DNA from: Ulota crispa
Taxonomy: Eukaryota > Streptophyta > Bryopsida > Orthotrichales > Orthotrichaceae
Direction: 5' to 3'
DNA length: 64,000 bases
Assembly (NCBI GenBank): GCA_963920765.1
Contig: OY987242.1
Coordinates: 18,810,002 to 18,874,001, forward strand
Positions 22,841-34,860 of this stretch are shown piece after piece (position 1 is the stretch's first letter; each line of letters starts with the position of its first letter). The notes under the pieces are model-generated. The model was not told the origin of the DNA. It did not search any database and saw only the letters and a program-made list of their open reading frames with translations. Both the position numbers and the translations under genes were made by a program.

Positions 22841-24172
22841 TTAACCCCTAAATGACTGCGGCCTTTATTTTGTCAAAAAACACTCAAAATTGGCATTTCT
22901 ATTGCAAAGAGTAAAAAAACTACATGATCTTGTACTAAACAAGTATAGGAATTTCTATAACAAAAATTCAAAAACTTTGACCGCACAGATTGCAAGATAT
23001 TTGTGTTTAAAGTGTAAAAAACAAACTTTTTTGCACCTTGCATGACTAGACCATTTGACTTTGAACTTTTTTAACTAAAATTTTTTGCTCCACAAAGTTT
23101 GGGGGTTTATTATTTATGTTGGGAAATTGAGTTAAGAATCTTTCAAATTTTTATGTATTTTATACTTAAATTTCATGCTTAAAAAAAACATTAAGATAGA
23201 AGAAGGTATGAGATTGAACAAAAACTTAAATTGTTAACAACCCTACAATGGAATTTAAACACAATAATTCCAATGGTGAGACTCTTCTAGACAGCAAACT
23301 TCACCCCTTCCAACAATTTTTTTGAAAAACTATTAAACTTGCGTTTAAAAATGAAGTTTATAAGTTATTTTTTCAAGAAGATGCTGAATTTACCAAAAAA
23401 CAAGATTGTGCATAACTTCTCATAAGTAGTCCAAATGGAATGAATCAAAGCTTCAAATGTAGATAATAGTATAACCTTTGAGAAAAAAAAGTTTTTTTTC
23501 CAAGTTTCTATAAAAAATAATTTGCTACCCAACATTAGAGGGAAAATGAGCTCAAGAGAAGGCCCCTACACCTTGACAAACCACTCTATTTATTGAGGTA
23601 AGATAAGCATAGGTAAGGTACCTATAATTCTACACAAGGGTCTCTACCTTGTGTAATGTACTCAAATGTACTATGGTACATAACAAAAGGACTGATGATG
23701 GAAAACAATATTATAACATGACAATGACAAATGCAAGGACCTTTAGAGAGACACAAGAATAAACTAGGATTAGAATTCCCAATCAAACAAGGACAATCAT
23801 CAAACAAAAAGCATATGATATTGTAAAAAAAATTACTCTCATGAAGTATTTGTAAGCTAGTATAGGGTACTAGTCTCATTTTATTTGAAAAAAGACATTA
23901 CATTTAAATGCTTTTGACCCCTCCAACCACTTCCCAAAGGGACCTTTGCTTGAGCTCATTTTTCCTCTAATGTCTCCCAAATATTTTGTGCTTATTTGGG
24001 CATAACTTTTGCTCTTGGGTATAGATTGGAATCAAAATTATATTCCCCAAAAACTAATTTGTTTTTGTATCTTCAAAAAAGGTTTCAAAAAATCAAAACA
24101 AAAATTGAGGCTATAGGTACTTGCCCAAAAACCATTTGTCCCCCAAATGGACAACAATCATGTAGGAGTTAA
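22841..24172. mobile_element. TTAA element H2, carrying a nested element
   Basis: TTAA at 22841-22844 and 24169-24172. Same termini and interior as H1, but 405 bp longer because element I is inserted at 23533-23972. No transposase frame. Confidence 0.8.
23533..23972. mobile_element. Element I, Mutator-like MITE nested in H2
   Basis: Termini CATTAGAGGGAAAATGAGCT and its near complement (AGCTCATTTTTCCTCTAATG) form inverted repeats of about 40 bp. Flanks GCTACCCAA (23524-23532) and TCTCCCAAA (23973-23981) match at 7 of 9 bases, consistent with a 9-bp duplication. H1 shows the uninterrupted site (GCTACCCAATTTGCATAA). 440 bp, non-coding. Confidence 0.75.
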
Positions 24173-24299
24173 GATATATGTTTCATGTTATCATACAACA
24201 ATTTGACTATTTTTTGAATACCAAATTGGTCAAAAAAGCATGTCACTTTTTATTAGTTATTTTGGAAAAAAACCACAAGGGACATTTGACTTTTATGTT

Positions 24300-24420
24300 T
24301 TTAAGAGCTTTTTGGTGATTTAGAATGAATTTTATGATGATTTCTTCAAGATTTTATATCAATTATGAAATATCTTGAAGGAATTATCAAAAGACTCATT
24401 TTAAATCACCAAATATTCTC
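24300..24420. repeat. Imperfect hairpin, arms of about 45 bp
   Basis: TTTGGTGATTTAGAATGA (about 24312) pairs with TCATTTTAAATCACCAAA (about 24397). GATTTCTTCAAGAT pairs with ATCTTGAAGGAATT, leaving a loop of about 20 bases. It may be the core of a larger fold-back MITE. Confidence 0.6.
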
Positions 24421-24629
24421 ACAAATGAAAAATTCAACATCCTAAAATTCGTTTTGGGAAAAAATTCCCCAAATTAACAAATATTGTGATATGAGTTGCC
24501 AGGCAAATACCTAAAGCAAAGGCGTCATTTTAAGGACCAAGGATTTTTCATGGCAATTGCCTGTCACCCTATCGAGCTAATCCAGCTTCGAAGCTTATGA
24601 GCCTCGTTTCCCCAAACGGCTTTTCTCCA

Positions 24630-25253
24630 TTAACCTTTTAAGGACCGGTCGACCCGTTTGTGGTCGATTTTGGTACTTTTTAAATGCGAGATGGAATTCT
24701 GTTATGAGTTTGGGTACGTACAAAAGGAAATAGTTGTGGGGAATAGTAAGATACATGCATTGGGTAGGAATCAGAAGAAAATTTGTTGGCATTTGAAAAT
24801 GAGACTCAAAAAATCAACGTAGGGGTGGTCGAAAATACAATAATCAATACACAAAAGATGGCCATGAACACAAAAGAAGCAATATTGTACATTGTGACAA
24901 GGCAAACCCTAAGGACCCCATCTCCTTGCTGACTATCATCACGCCAAAAGAGATGCCAAATGTCCCTCTCACAACACAATACTTCATTGTACAAAAATAT
25001 ACTCCAAAGACATATGTTACTAATAGGCTCTACAGCTCATCATGTATGGCCTCATAGATGTATTATAAAATTGCACGTTGAGCTACATTTCTCCCCAAAA
25101 TTCACTACACCGACTAATCACCATGTGCCAAATGCATCCATATGGTAAGATCTCTGATACCCTACACCAATTTTTGGTTATATCCATCCATAAGTTGCGA
25201 CCCAAAAAAGTTTTGCCCACCCCCCAAATCAACCACGGTTTTTAAAGGGTTAA
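24630..25253. mobile_element. TTAA element C (first of a head-to-tail triplet)
   Basis: The left end is TTAACCTTTTAAGGACCG and the right end is the complement of TTAACCCTTTAAAAACCG. Its right TTAA (25250-25253) is also the left TTAA of B1. A GGACCGGTCGACC palindrome lies just inside the left end. 624 bp, non-coding. Confidence 0.75.
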
Positions 25254-25908
25254 TCCCTAAATGCCCAAGCAACCAAATTTTGGTCGCAACAAAACTTTGA
25301 GGATGAATAAAAACTTATTGAATTGCTTTTTCCAAACTTTTTTTTCAACTTAAGTTGGTTTTGAAATCTATTTTCAACATCAAAAATCTGATTTGAAAAA
25401 GAAAGTTGATGATTTTTCTACTCAAGATTTTGTACAAGGGTATCCACTGCAATCTTGAGTTTTCTAGTGTTGGAAGATTTTGAAATGAGTCTCAAATACA
25501 CTAGAGCTTGGAGAAAAAATCACATTAGAAATCCATTTAAGGAAAATATAGGAGTAGATTTTGAAAGCCGTAAATTGATTAAAGTTAAGCATGTAATGAC
25601 CTTAAACCTCACATTTTTTGGTAATCAACTTTTTAGATTTGATAAGTGAAATGAGGATTAGAAAACTTCAAGTCACTTTTGCAGTTTTAACACCCTAATG
25701 TTCAAACATTATAATCTTTCATACTATAAGCGATATTGTTGTGTTTTTTTTCCCATATAATCTCTAACATGTTTAGTTTAAATTTTATACGGTTACAATT
25801 AACAAAAAATTGACAAAAAATTGACAAAATTATTAAAAGGTTGGTTGATTGTTCTGTTTCATGAAAATTCCAAGAAGCTCAGATAGGGCTTGGGCATTTA
25901 GGGGTTAA
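25250..25908. mobile_element. TTAA element B1 (middle of triplet)
   Basis: Left end TTAATCCCTAAATGCCCAAG, right end the complement of TTAACCCCTAAATGCCCAAG. The TIR is almost perfect over 20 bases. A GCAACCAAATTTTGGTCGC palindrome follows the left TIR. It aligns with B2, and with B3 and B4 in inverse orientation. 659 bp. Confidence 0.85.
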
Positions 25909-26152
25909 CCCTTGAGTGCCCGCGCACCCCAAATCTAGGCTCTCCATATTCAATATTTTGTTGATTTTGACCATTAGAATCTTTCGATTTGCACAATGAA
26001 TGCTTATCAATTGTTTTGTACACCTACGGACCCTAAGCCTGTGCAATATCAACAACTAACTCTTCTAGATGTTGTTTTTGAACTTGTGGCACTAGATTGT
26101 TAGCAATGAGGTCCAACACAACATGAATTTGGGTTGGGCCCTCAGGGGTTAA
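25905..26152. mobile_element. TTAA element D (third of triplet)
   Basis: Left end TTAACCCTTGAGTGCCCGC, right end the complement of TTAACCCCTGAGGGCCCAAC. It shares TTAA 25905-25908 with B1. At 248 bp it is the shortest member. Confidence 0.7.
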
Positions 26153-26488
26153 GGTAGAAATACCATAAAACTTTAAAATAAGCATTTTAGCATATAAGAT
26201 ATGAAGAATTTCTTCAGAAATTGAGCTCAATATGTGCAAAAATAAAGATAAGGAAGAATACAAAAAAAAACAATTTTTTTTTCCTCTGGAATGAGTTTTT
26301 AAGCAATATAAATGTGGATTCTTTTTTTGGACCCATTTTTGTTTCATAGATGCACCTAAAACGGCTACCTCTATAATTTTGTTCTAAAACAAGTGAGAAC
26401 CAATAAAATACAAGAAAACTATATATTTTTGAATCTTTTTCAAAGCCAAGTATGCCTTAGAAGAAGTAACAATTTATGGTATTTCCAC
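26152..26488. mobile_element. TA-type element F4
   Basis: Termini AGGTAGAAATACCATAAA and its near complement TTTATGGTATTTCCACCT, flanked by TA. Its left TA is inside the right TTAA of element D. 337 bp, non-coding. It abuts the Ty3/Gypsy fossil. Confidence 0.65.
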
Positions 26489-29400
26489 CTTACTCCTCTT
26501 TGATCAATAGCTTGGATGTAAGTGAGCTTATGAAAACCACAGTTGACGTGGAATAGACAATGATTGCAAAAGTTTATAAAAGCAATGCCAAAGGTTCTTG
26601 GATCTTGAATAAATGTCACAAAAGGCAACAAAATTCTTCACATTCTTCCACATTTGTTGCCACCAAAAATCTCTAGAAACAAGTTCCAAAGTCTTATTCT
26701 ATTCAAAATGACCCGTGGCTGGAAAATCATGATGGGATTGAAAAACACAAAGTCGTATTGAACCTTCTAAAATAAACAAATGTTTTTCAAAATATAACAT
26801 ATCTTCATTCACCTTAAAATTGTTTTCTTCATTAATATGATGTTTGATGTTAAAGGTTATACAATCTTCTATAATTGCAACATGCACTTTGTTGAAAAAG
26901 TCCCTATCTATAAGTGATAGTATAACCGTAGCATAAAGATGAAATACTTCTGGTTTTAACAAAATCCTATGCTATTGATCAAATGCTGTTTCTCCAGCAT
27001 TGGTCGCAAGATATGATCTTCTAAATAAAGCATCAGATAATCCTTGTTGCTTCCCTAGTCAATATGTGATAATAAAGTCAAACCGGAATAGAGACATATT
27101 CCATCAAGCTAGATGCCAATTTAAAACACAAGATGATATAAAGTACTCAAAATTCTTGTGATATGTAAAAATAGTTACCGGGTGCGTAGCTCTTTTAAAG
27201 AAATGATGCCACTCTTGAAAGGAACCCACAATAACAAGAAGTTTTTTATTGTGAATTTCATGATTGATCTCGATAGCAAAAAAATTCCAAAAATACTAGG
27301 CAATAAAATGAGGCTTCTTATCTTCCTGTAGTTGTGAAAGTATAGCTTCCAAAATAAAATCTAAGGTATTCGTTTTCAAATAAAATACATTTGAAAAATT
27401 TGGGTGTATTAAAATTGGAGCCGTAGTGAATGTGGTCTTTAAATCATGAAAATTTTTCTCCGCTAGTGGTCTTCACTCAAGCTTGTCCTTACTTGTCAAC
27501 CAAATGAGTGAGTAGCAACTTAAGAATATTTCTTGATGAAGACCAAATAAAAATTAGCAAAACCACAAAAACATTATATGTCTCTAATAGTCTTTGGAAC
27601 TTTCCAAGACAAGATAGTTTCTATTTTTTTGGAATCTATCTATAAGCCCTCTGTAATTATAATGAATCCCAAAAACTTCATCTCAGTCTGATGAAATAAA
27701 CACTTCTTTGATTTGGCGTAGAATTCTCGTTTGCATAATTTTTCAAAGACCAAACGAACGTGTTTTGCATAATTTTTTTTCATTTTTAAAAAATACCAAA
27801 ATTTTATTTAAGTAGATAATAACAAAGTTGTCAAGATGCTCTTAAAAAATGTCATTCATCATGTGTTGAAAGACTGCTGGGGCATTTGTAAAACCAAAAG
27901 ACATGATATTGTATTCAATATGGCTATATCTTGTACGAAATGCCGTATTCCATTTATTTTATTTTTTTAAAATTTGTACAAGATTGTAAGCTCCGCGTAG
28001 GTCAATTTTGGTAAAGATCTTTGCACTTTCGAGTTAGTTTAAAAGTCTAGAGATCAAAGGTAATAGACAACGGTTCTTCTTTGTTACTTTATTGAGACCT
28101 TGATAATCCATGCACATTTATAAAAAGCCATCTTTTTTTTTCACAAATAAAATAGGCGCTCCAGCAGGTGATTTGAAGTGATAAATGAAGTTCTTGGCCA
28201 AATTCTTGTTAATGTAATTTCGTAATTCCACCAACTCCGTTTGTGATAGGTTATAAATTGGACTAAAATGAGGTTGTGCTCCTTCCTCCTGGTCTATACC
28301 ACAATCATGTGGTCGATATTTCAGTAGTATGTTGGCATTTTTCTTTAAAAAAACATCTTCAAAATCTTTATATTGCTCCAGAATACTAGCTGTTGTGATA
28401 TTCTCTTCATTAGTTGGAGCCGCATAGATAATAAATGATTTATCTTGTTTGATTATTTTTATAAACGTCTTTGCTTTAATGAACACATGTTTCTTCATTT
28501 GCGATTTGCTAGTTTGTTTGCAAACATGTTTCTCAATAGGTTTTTTAACAGGTTGTGTAATAAATTTATTGGCTATATGATTATTGAAAAAATTCATCTT
28601 TTGTAACTTCCAGTTTATTGACGGATTGTAATATTTTAACCATAATATATTAAGAATATCAAAAATTGACAGGATTTTGATGACATTGAACGTAATTTGG
28701 CTATTCAGGCCTTCAAATGTCATCTCTAAAGGCATTGCTTCGTGTGTAACATTGCTAAAAAACAACTATTGTCCATCTATTATTTCTATATTGATGGTTA
28801 AGATTTTTGAATTAAAAGAAGTTTGTGATATTTGACAAATTCTTCATTCAAAAAACAAGCAAATGTTCTTGAATTTAATAGAGCCGTGGTTTCAATTTTC
28901 TGAAAACCAACGGATAAAAGAATAATAAAATAAGAGGCAGGTTAAGTGGAAAGGGAAGAACTTAAGTATTGTTGTGAAATTGTATTATCTAGCTGCACAT
29001 TTCCTATTGTAGCTATATAACTTTGTTTTCTTGGACGATAGCAGCTCTGGTCTTAATAATATGTTAACTCGGCTTTTTTAGGCAGTTTGAAACTTTGTGG
29101 CCTCCTTCGCCACAATTCAAACATAGTCCCTCTTTCATATGACGTTTTTTTTCTTTTAGAGTGAGATACTTGACACGTATTATGTCGATTTGCATGTCTA
29201 TAGTTTTTGAATGTAAAATTGAACTACTTGCCAATACAGATGAAGTATGACGAATTGTATGTTTTTTTCGATAGAATCTCGTCCTGACGGCGTTAAAAAA
29301 GTCGAGTGTCGCATTTAGCCGCTTAAATAATTGTCTCATTCAATGTTTACGAATCAGGAAGTGATAAAAGTAAATCCAATAGAACTGGTTTATGAAGGCT
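26489..29400 (-). mobile_element. Ty3/Gypsy LTR retrotransposon fossil
   Basis: A broken minus-strand element of the Ty3/Gypsy superfamily. Recognisable parts run from right to left. A gag-type zinc knuckle lies near 29070-29130. Protease and linker remains lie at about 28200-28900. The start of reverse transcriptase is near 28130-28200, with further RT and RNase H remains at about 27000-28100. Integrase remains, including its zinc-binding region, lie at about 26600-26960. It is heavily degenerate, with many breaks (well over ten). I could not identify LTRs, so both ends are approximate and the left end may be cut off where F4 begins. The decay suggests an old insertion. Confidence 0.8.
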
Positions 29401-30436
29401 GCTTCATCCTAATTAATGTTGCATATAAGTTTTCAAAAATCCAAGGCATATGCCAATGTAGAGCATATTTCTTGTCTTAATGACAAAATTTTTGTAGTTG
29501 TTCAACGAACCTTATCATACTCACCAAACATTTCCGCAAAGGTTTTAAAAAAAGTGTCAAAGTTGCTCAATATAAGTGAACCTTTCTCGAACAAAGAAAC
29601 AAACCAGAATAAAGCTTGTCTTGTAAGTAATGTTCCAACCAATTCAACTCATGATTCCTGTGTTGGATAGCGTTCTGATTGTAAGGCAATTATCAATCAA
29701 ATCTACATGACAAACCCTTGAAATTTAGAACGCATGCCATTGAATTTCTTATGAAAACTAACATGATGTTCCTTTTATTGTAGTGGTGGTAGTATATCTT
29801 GTCAAACTACAAGTGGAGCTGTTCTCTCTGAATTGGGAAAAATTGGCCTTGTTGAAGACCACCAATAACTCTTTCAATCGTTGTGGTACGATTTGATAAC
29901 GTGGTGATAGTATTGAGGATGGCTTTTAACTTAAATTCTACAGCTTCCACATGACAAAATCCTGAAATTCAGCCATACTAAGAGACAAAAAATATCACGG
30001 TTTATAAAATAAAATAAATATTGGTTTAGAGGGGATAAACCGCAACCTCTAAACCTTCAAACCTTCGAGGAGAGAAAATGTTTGCAACTCTCACAAGATG
30101 AACAAGACACAAATATTATAATAAATGAGATATCATATTAGAAGGAGTAAATCGCAACCTCTAACAAAGGTCCTGATATTCAAGTGAATTTAGATTCAAC
30201 AAACTGTCACGGACATAAAAACAGAAAAATAATTGATAAGAACTAGGAATGAACTTGGATTCAAAAATGATGAAACAAATATTAAAGGAGGTGAGCGATG
30301 GCTCCAAAAGATGTATTGTTGAGTCTAAATGATACTTCAACTTTGACCCCTATATATACTCTAATCTAAAATGAAAGAAATCTAAAGTAAAAAATATTCT
30401 AAAGTTAAAAATAAAAGAAAACGGAACGTTCCGAAG
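29401..30436. other. AT-rich DNA beside the Gypsy fossil
   Basis: It may contain the fossil's 5' leader or LTR, since a short segment with GGATAAACCGCAACCTCTAA at about 30037 is echoed near 30149. I cannot define a boundary. Confidence 0.3.
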
Positions 30437-31366
30437 TAACATCCCTAACAGATTTTGGGCATGTACCTATCATTAATCTACTTTTTGTGATTTTTTGAAA
30501 CTTTTATTGAAGGTGGGCAATTCAAAGATCTACGTGGGCATCTAATTCTTTTTTCATTCCAATGTTTATTGAAGAAGTTATGCATGAATTTTTGAAAATG
30601 AGGGAGGGTGGGCAGCCCACAAAAAAATCAAAATTGCATAATTTTCAAATAAAAATCTGAAATTGGTTCTTTAGATTTTTGTATTTGTGGAAATCTTTGA
30701 ATTGTTGAATTTTGATTAATGAGATGAAAGTTATGAGAAGTTTTAGATTGTAAGTATGTATGGGACTTCCAAACCTTCATTTTTTTTGCCCCTTGTAAAC
30801 TTTGTTATTTTATTTTTTTAAGCTCTTTGTGTTTTTTTTTTTACCTTTTTATTTTCCAAGTTGCAATAGACTAAGATTCCTTGGATTTTACCATTTGAAT
30901 CAAAGAAACTCATATTTCTCAATTTTACATAAATCCTCCAAGTTTGCTTAGTGTATATGCAAATTTCATGGCTTTATGGCATTGCAAGATTTTACAAAGT
31001 ATGATTCACACCTCCAATCCATTTAAAAATTCTCCCACATTTACCTAACTTGGTTTACTACTTGGGAAAAATAAACCTCAACTTTGCATAAAGCAATTTT
31101 TTTGATATAAGAGCCGTCAAAGGCTTCTGAAATTTTTGGGCAGCAGGGAAAAAAACTTTTTTTTTTCACTTTAGATGTCAATATCTCACTCCTCTACTTT
31201 TAGAATGAGCTGAATTTTTTCCACAAGTACCTCCCATAGTCTAAGACAAGATCTTATGGTTGAATTTTCAAAAAAACTTTTTTTTCTACCTTTCTACTCA
31301 TTTCCCTAAAAGTGGCAATTTTCAGTAATTTTCAAAGAAAAAAAGGCTTGGTCCTTTAGGGGTTAA
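30437..31366. mobile_element. TTAA element K (H/N-type, reversed)
   Basis: The right end is the complement of TTAACCCCTAAAGGACCAAG, with TTAA at 31363-31366. The left end is eroded (TAACATCCCTAAC) and then joins the N-type GATTTTGGGCATGTACCTA subterminal sequence. The interior matches N and H elements. About 930 bp. Confidence 0.7.
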
Positions 31367-31623
31367 TGACATTTGCAAATTCATGCTTGTAGCCATCAAT
31401 GAGGGAATAATATTTACACTTAGTACATCCAGCATTACCAAATATATCATTTGCAATAAATTAAATCCGCTTTATAAGGTTATACATTGTCTTCCACTTT
31501 TTGTGACAAGTGTTAGTACTTTGATCAAAATTGAGACAAATAACAATAAGGAGGGTGTGTAAAACGTCCTAGTTGTTCACACTCTTGCAAAATGACAACA
31601 ATTGCATCCTTTCAAATATTGAA

Positions 31624-31675
31624 AACAAACATATTGTACAAGCTTTAACAAACATATTGTATAAGCTTTAACTAA
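31624..31675. repeat. Short tandem repeat, about 26-bp unit
   Basis: Two copies of AACAAACATATTGTAYAAGC plus TTTAAC in tandem. Confidence 0.6.
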
Positions 31676-31799
31676 CAGCAAGTATCAAAGGGACTTTTTT
31701 ATTCTGCGCAACAAAATTGCTTTAGCATTGTGCTACTTTATTATAGCCAAGTCTTGGCATTGTCACAACAAGCTTGTATTTGTCCTTGAAGAATTGATT

Positions 31800-31862
31800 T
31801 GTACAGTTTTAATAAGCTTTTGCAAATACCCAAACCCATCAAAAGCTTACTAAAACTGTATG
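31800..31862. repeat. Small hairpin, 21-bp arms
   Basis: GTACAGTTTTAATAAGCTTT pairs with AAAGCTTACTAAAACTGTAT across a loop of about 20 bases. Precursor-like in size, but with no other support for a small RNA gene. Confidence 0.5.
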
Positions 31863-33159
31863 GCATTTTGTATACATGGCATACTTCACAAGTTGCTTAC
31901 AAATAAAAAATAGAAATTGGAGATGATGTGCTTGCAGCTAGAGTCAGCAAAGAGATTGAAGCTAGTTAAACTAAAGTCAAAAATCACTAAGCATAAGTTT
32001 CCAAAGCATGCGAGCTCCTAGAAAGCCTAGAGCTGGTACAAAAGAGACAGAAACTAAAAGCGTAAGAAATAACAAACACTTTTATTATTGAAATAAAAAT
32101 AAAAATACGTAGCCAGCAACATCATTTGATCAACAAGACAAACTAGAAGAAGAATTTACAAACATCCACTCGGAAATTCTCAAAAAAAATCCATGACTAC
32201 TTTAGCTCAAATTTCTTGTTTCAACGTTTGGTATATGACTTGTCTACGCGCAGAGCTACAGCATCATAAACATTTTAGCAAGCCTAGATTTGGCAATTGA
32301 CCTAGGACTACGGAAAAATCAGAACTTAAAATAAATCAAAAATTATTTTCCCCAATTTAAAAAAACTCAATGTGGGTGAGTACTAACATTGCTTCTTCAT
32401 GTTGCTGAACTCGTTGTGCATTGTCCCTCTTAGATGAATGAGGTTAACTATCCAATGTTCTTTCTAATTTGGTTCTTGTTTATTTCTTTCATCTTTGTTG
32501 GAACTTTCTGCAAGATCAATTGCGTTGCTCTTTGACTTGGCCCCACTTTTTTTCTTGCTCTTTGGCTTCTACTTGGAAACCCTAGAATGTTGCTTAATGG
32601 AAGGTTCTAGCTCATGGTCTTATACATCAAAGAATACATTTGCATTTTGATTGGCTAAGAGATTATTGTGGTGCAACTGCCAATGACATGTTGTTAACGT
32701 TTGGTGAAGTGACTCAATATAATTGGTTAAAAAAAAGTGCTATGTGTAACTTCCAGTGATTTCATCATACTTTATTGCTAATCACCTCACAAGAGAGTGG
32801 TACCTGCATAAAGTTGCTTACATTGAGTCTTTTTAGCCAAAGAACAATTTGAGGAGAGAAAAGTACATGCTTAAGGTGGTTTACACTAAGTCCTTCTAAT
32901 GGAGAACTAATAGAGGAGAGAGGGATATATGCAAAAAATGATTTACACTGAGACTTTACTTTGAATCAAGTTATTGCCTCTGTTGGTACAACGGGTATAT
33001 CTAACTTGTATTAATCTATATAATAATTCAATATCAAGCGGTGGTTGAACTCAACAATTCCATAGGTGAGGAGGACAATTCCACAAAGCACATCTTTAGT
33101 TCCACTTTAAAATAGAGTAGAGTTCAAGTTTAACTAAAGTTATAAATGGAATAAAGAAA
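31863..33159. other. AT-rich intergenic DNA, no gene recognised
   Basis: No supportable coding sequence. Weakly repeated segments around 32780-32960 share GAGGAGAGA and TTTACACT motifs. Confidence 0.3.
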
Positions 33160-33427
33160 AATCACCTACAACTCTTTATTAGAAGCTAATAACATGTCAT
33201 TGGCAGTTGCACTGTCACTGGCAATTGCATCACAACTTTCTCTCGGAAAAAAGAGGGCACAAGAATAGGGGCACATGGATAGGGGGTGGAGGGCATAATC
33301 TTGTTGGTACAATAGGCAATATACTTGTCTATATAATAATAGAATATTGTGCGGCGATGGCAGTGGCAATGGCGGTGGTGGTCAAACTCGACGTTTCCGT
33401 AGGTGGGGATGACAATTTTGCAAGGCC

Positions 33428-33760
33428 CATCTTTAGTTCCACCTAAAAAGTACTCAAAGTCTAAGTTCCACCTAAAAAGTACTCAAAGTCTAAGTTCCTC
33501 ATCTTTAGTTCCACCTAAAAAGTACTCAAAATCCAAGTTCCGTCTATCTTTAGTTCCACCCAAAAATTAGAGTAGAGTACAAGTTTAATTGAAGATTCTT
33601 TATCTTTGGTTCCACCTAAAAAGTACTCAAAGTCCAAGTTCCGTCTATCTTTAGTTCCACCCAAAAATTAGAGTAGAGTACAAGTTTAATTGAAGTTTCT
33701 TCATCTTTAGTTCCAACTAAAAAATACTCAAAGTCCAAGTTCCGTCTATCTTTAACCATG
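33428..33760. repeat. Tandem repeats of TTTAGTTCCACC / TACTCAAAGTCC units
   Basis: Six or so alternating units built from CATCTTTAGTTCCACCTAAA and AGTACTCAAAGTCCAAGTTC, some with AATTAGAGTAGAGTACAAGT. Confidence 0.75.
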
Positions 33761-33986
33761 TTTTATTTGCTTCATCAGATGTTAATAACAGGTCACTAGC
33801 AGTTGCAACGTCACTGGCAGTTCTACCACAATTAAGTTAGGAAATCATTGAATAGCAAATAGATAAGTAAGATAGAAACACTCATGCTTAACAAATAATT
33901 GGATATGTGGTGTATTGGCTTGGCCATTAGCTTACCAAGCCCAAGGTCTTGAGTTCAAGCCTCAAGGGCGGCAAGTGGCAATTTGG

Positions 33987-34200
33987 GAATAGAGGGGCAC
34001 GGGGATATGGGGGCACGGGGATAGGGGTTATGAGGATAGGGTGGCATGAGGATAGGGGGACACATGGATAGGAGGCACGGGGATAGGAGGCACGGGGATA
34101 GGAAGCATGGGAATGGGAGGCTCAAAGATAGGAGGCATGGAGATAGGAGGCACGGGGATAGGAGACACGGAGATAGGGGGCACATGATTAGGAGGTGGGA
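33987..34200 (+). repeat. G-rich minisatellite, 14-15 bp unit
   Basis: About 14 variant copies of GGCACGGGGATAGGA. Dense GGGG and GGG runs could form G-quadruplexes on the plus strand. Shorter arrays of the same unit recur at 33265-33290, 34500-34545, 35110-35215 and 35400-35440. Confidence 0.9.
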
Positions 34201-34599
34201 GCATAAGACGGGTGCGTAAACTTGTCTATATCTATATAATAACAGAATATTGCACGGCGGTGGTGGCAGTGGCGGTGGCGGTTGAACTTGACTGTTTTGT
34301 GGGTGAAGAGGACAATTCCGCAAAATCCATGTATCTTCAGTTCTACTTAAAAATAGAGTAGAGTACAAATTTAACCAAAGTTATGATTGGAATAAAGTAA
34401 AATCACCTACAACTCTTTACTAGATGTTAACAACATGTCACTAGTAGTTGCACCGTCATTGGCAATTGCACCACAACTTTTTCTCGGCAAAAAGAGGGAC
34501 AAGGAAAGGGAGCACAAGGATAGGGGGTACAAGGATAGAAGGCAAAAAAATAATATTGCTATTACAACAATTTATTTTTTGTAAGGATTTTTTTGTTGA

Positions 34600-34860
34600 A
34601 AAGCCATATTCGTTAAATTGGGAAAAAAAGTACATTCTGGGACTTTCATTGTTTTTGTCATTATGTGAAATTTAGCATATTACAAAACAAAAAAACATGC
34701 AATTTTTTGTACAATATTGAAGTCTCAGTGATTGCCTATAAGAATTTCAAATATGTTTCAACTTTGAGCTATAGCTATGCCTACATTTATTGTAAGTAAG
34801 ATTAAGGTCGAGTACAAAGTGGTACCTCTATTTTTCCCAATTTAACAAATATGGTGTTTA
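34600..34860. mobile_element. Element O2, inverted-repeat MITE
   Basis: Left terminus GCCATATTCGTTAAATTGGG, right terminus its near complement CCCAATTTAACAAATATGG. The same termini bound O1 (49887-50861) and O3 (51118-51518). Non-coding, about 260 bp. Confidence 0.6.

Noticed and set aside
33428-33760. CRISPR-like alternating repeats
   Set aside because: The spacers are themselves repeated, the unit is a eukaryotic-type tandem repeat, and the genome is plant nuclear.
33955-34368. Proline/cysteine-rich minus-strand frame of 137 codons
   Set aside because: It is a translation of the G-rich minisatellite, with low-complexity repeats and no start context.
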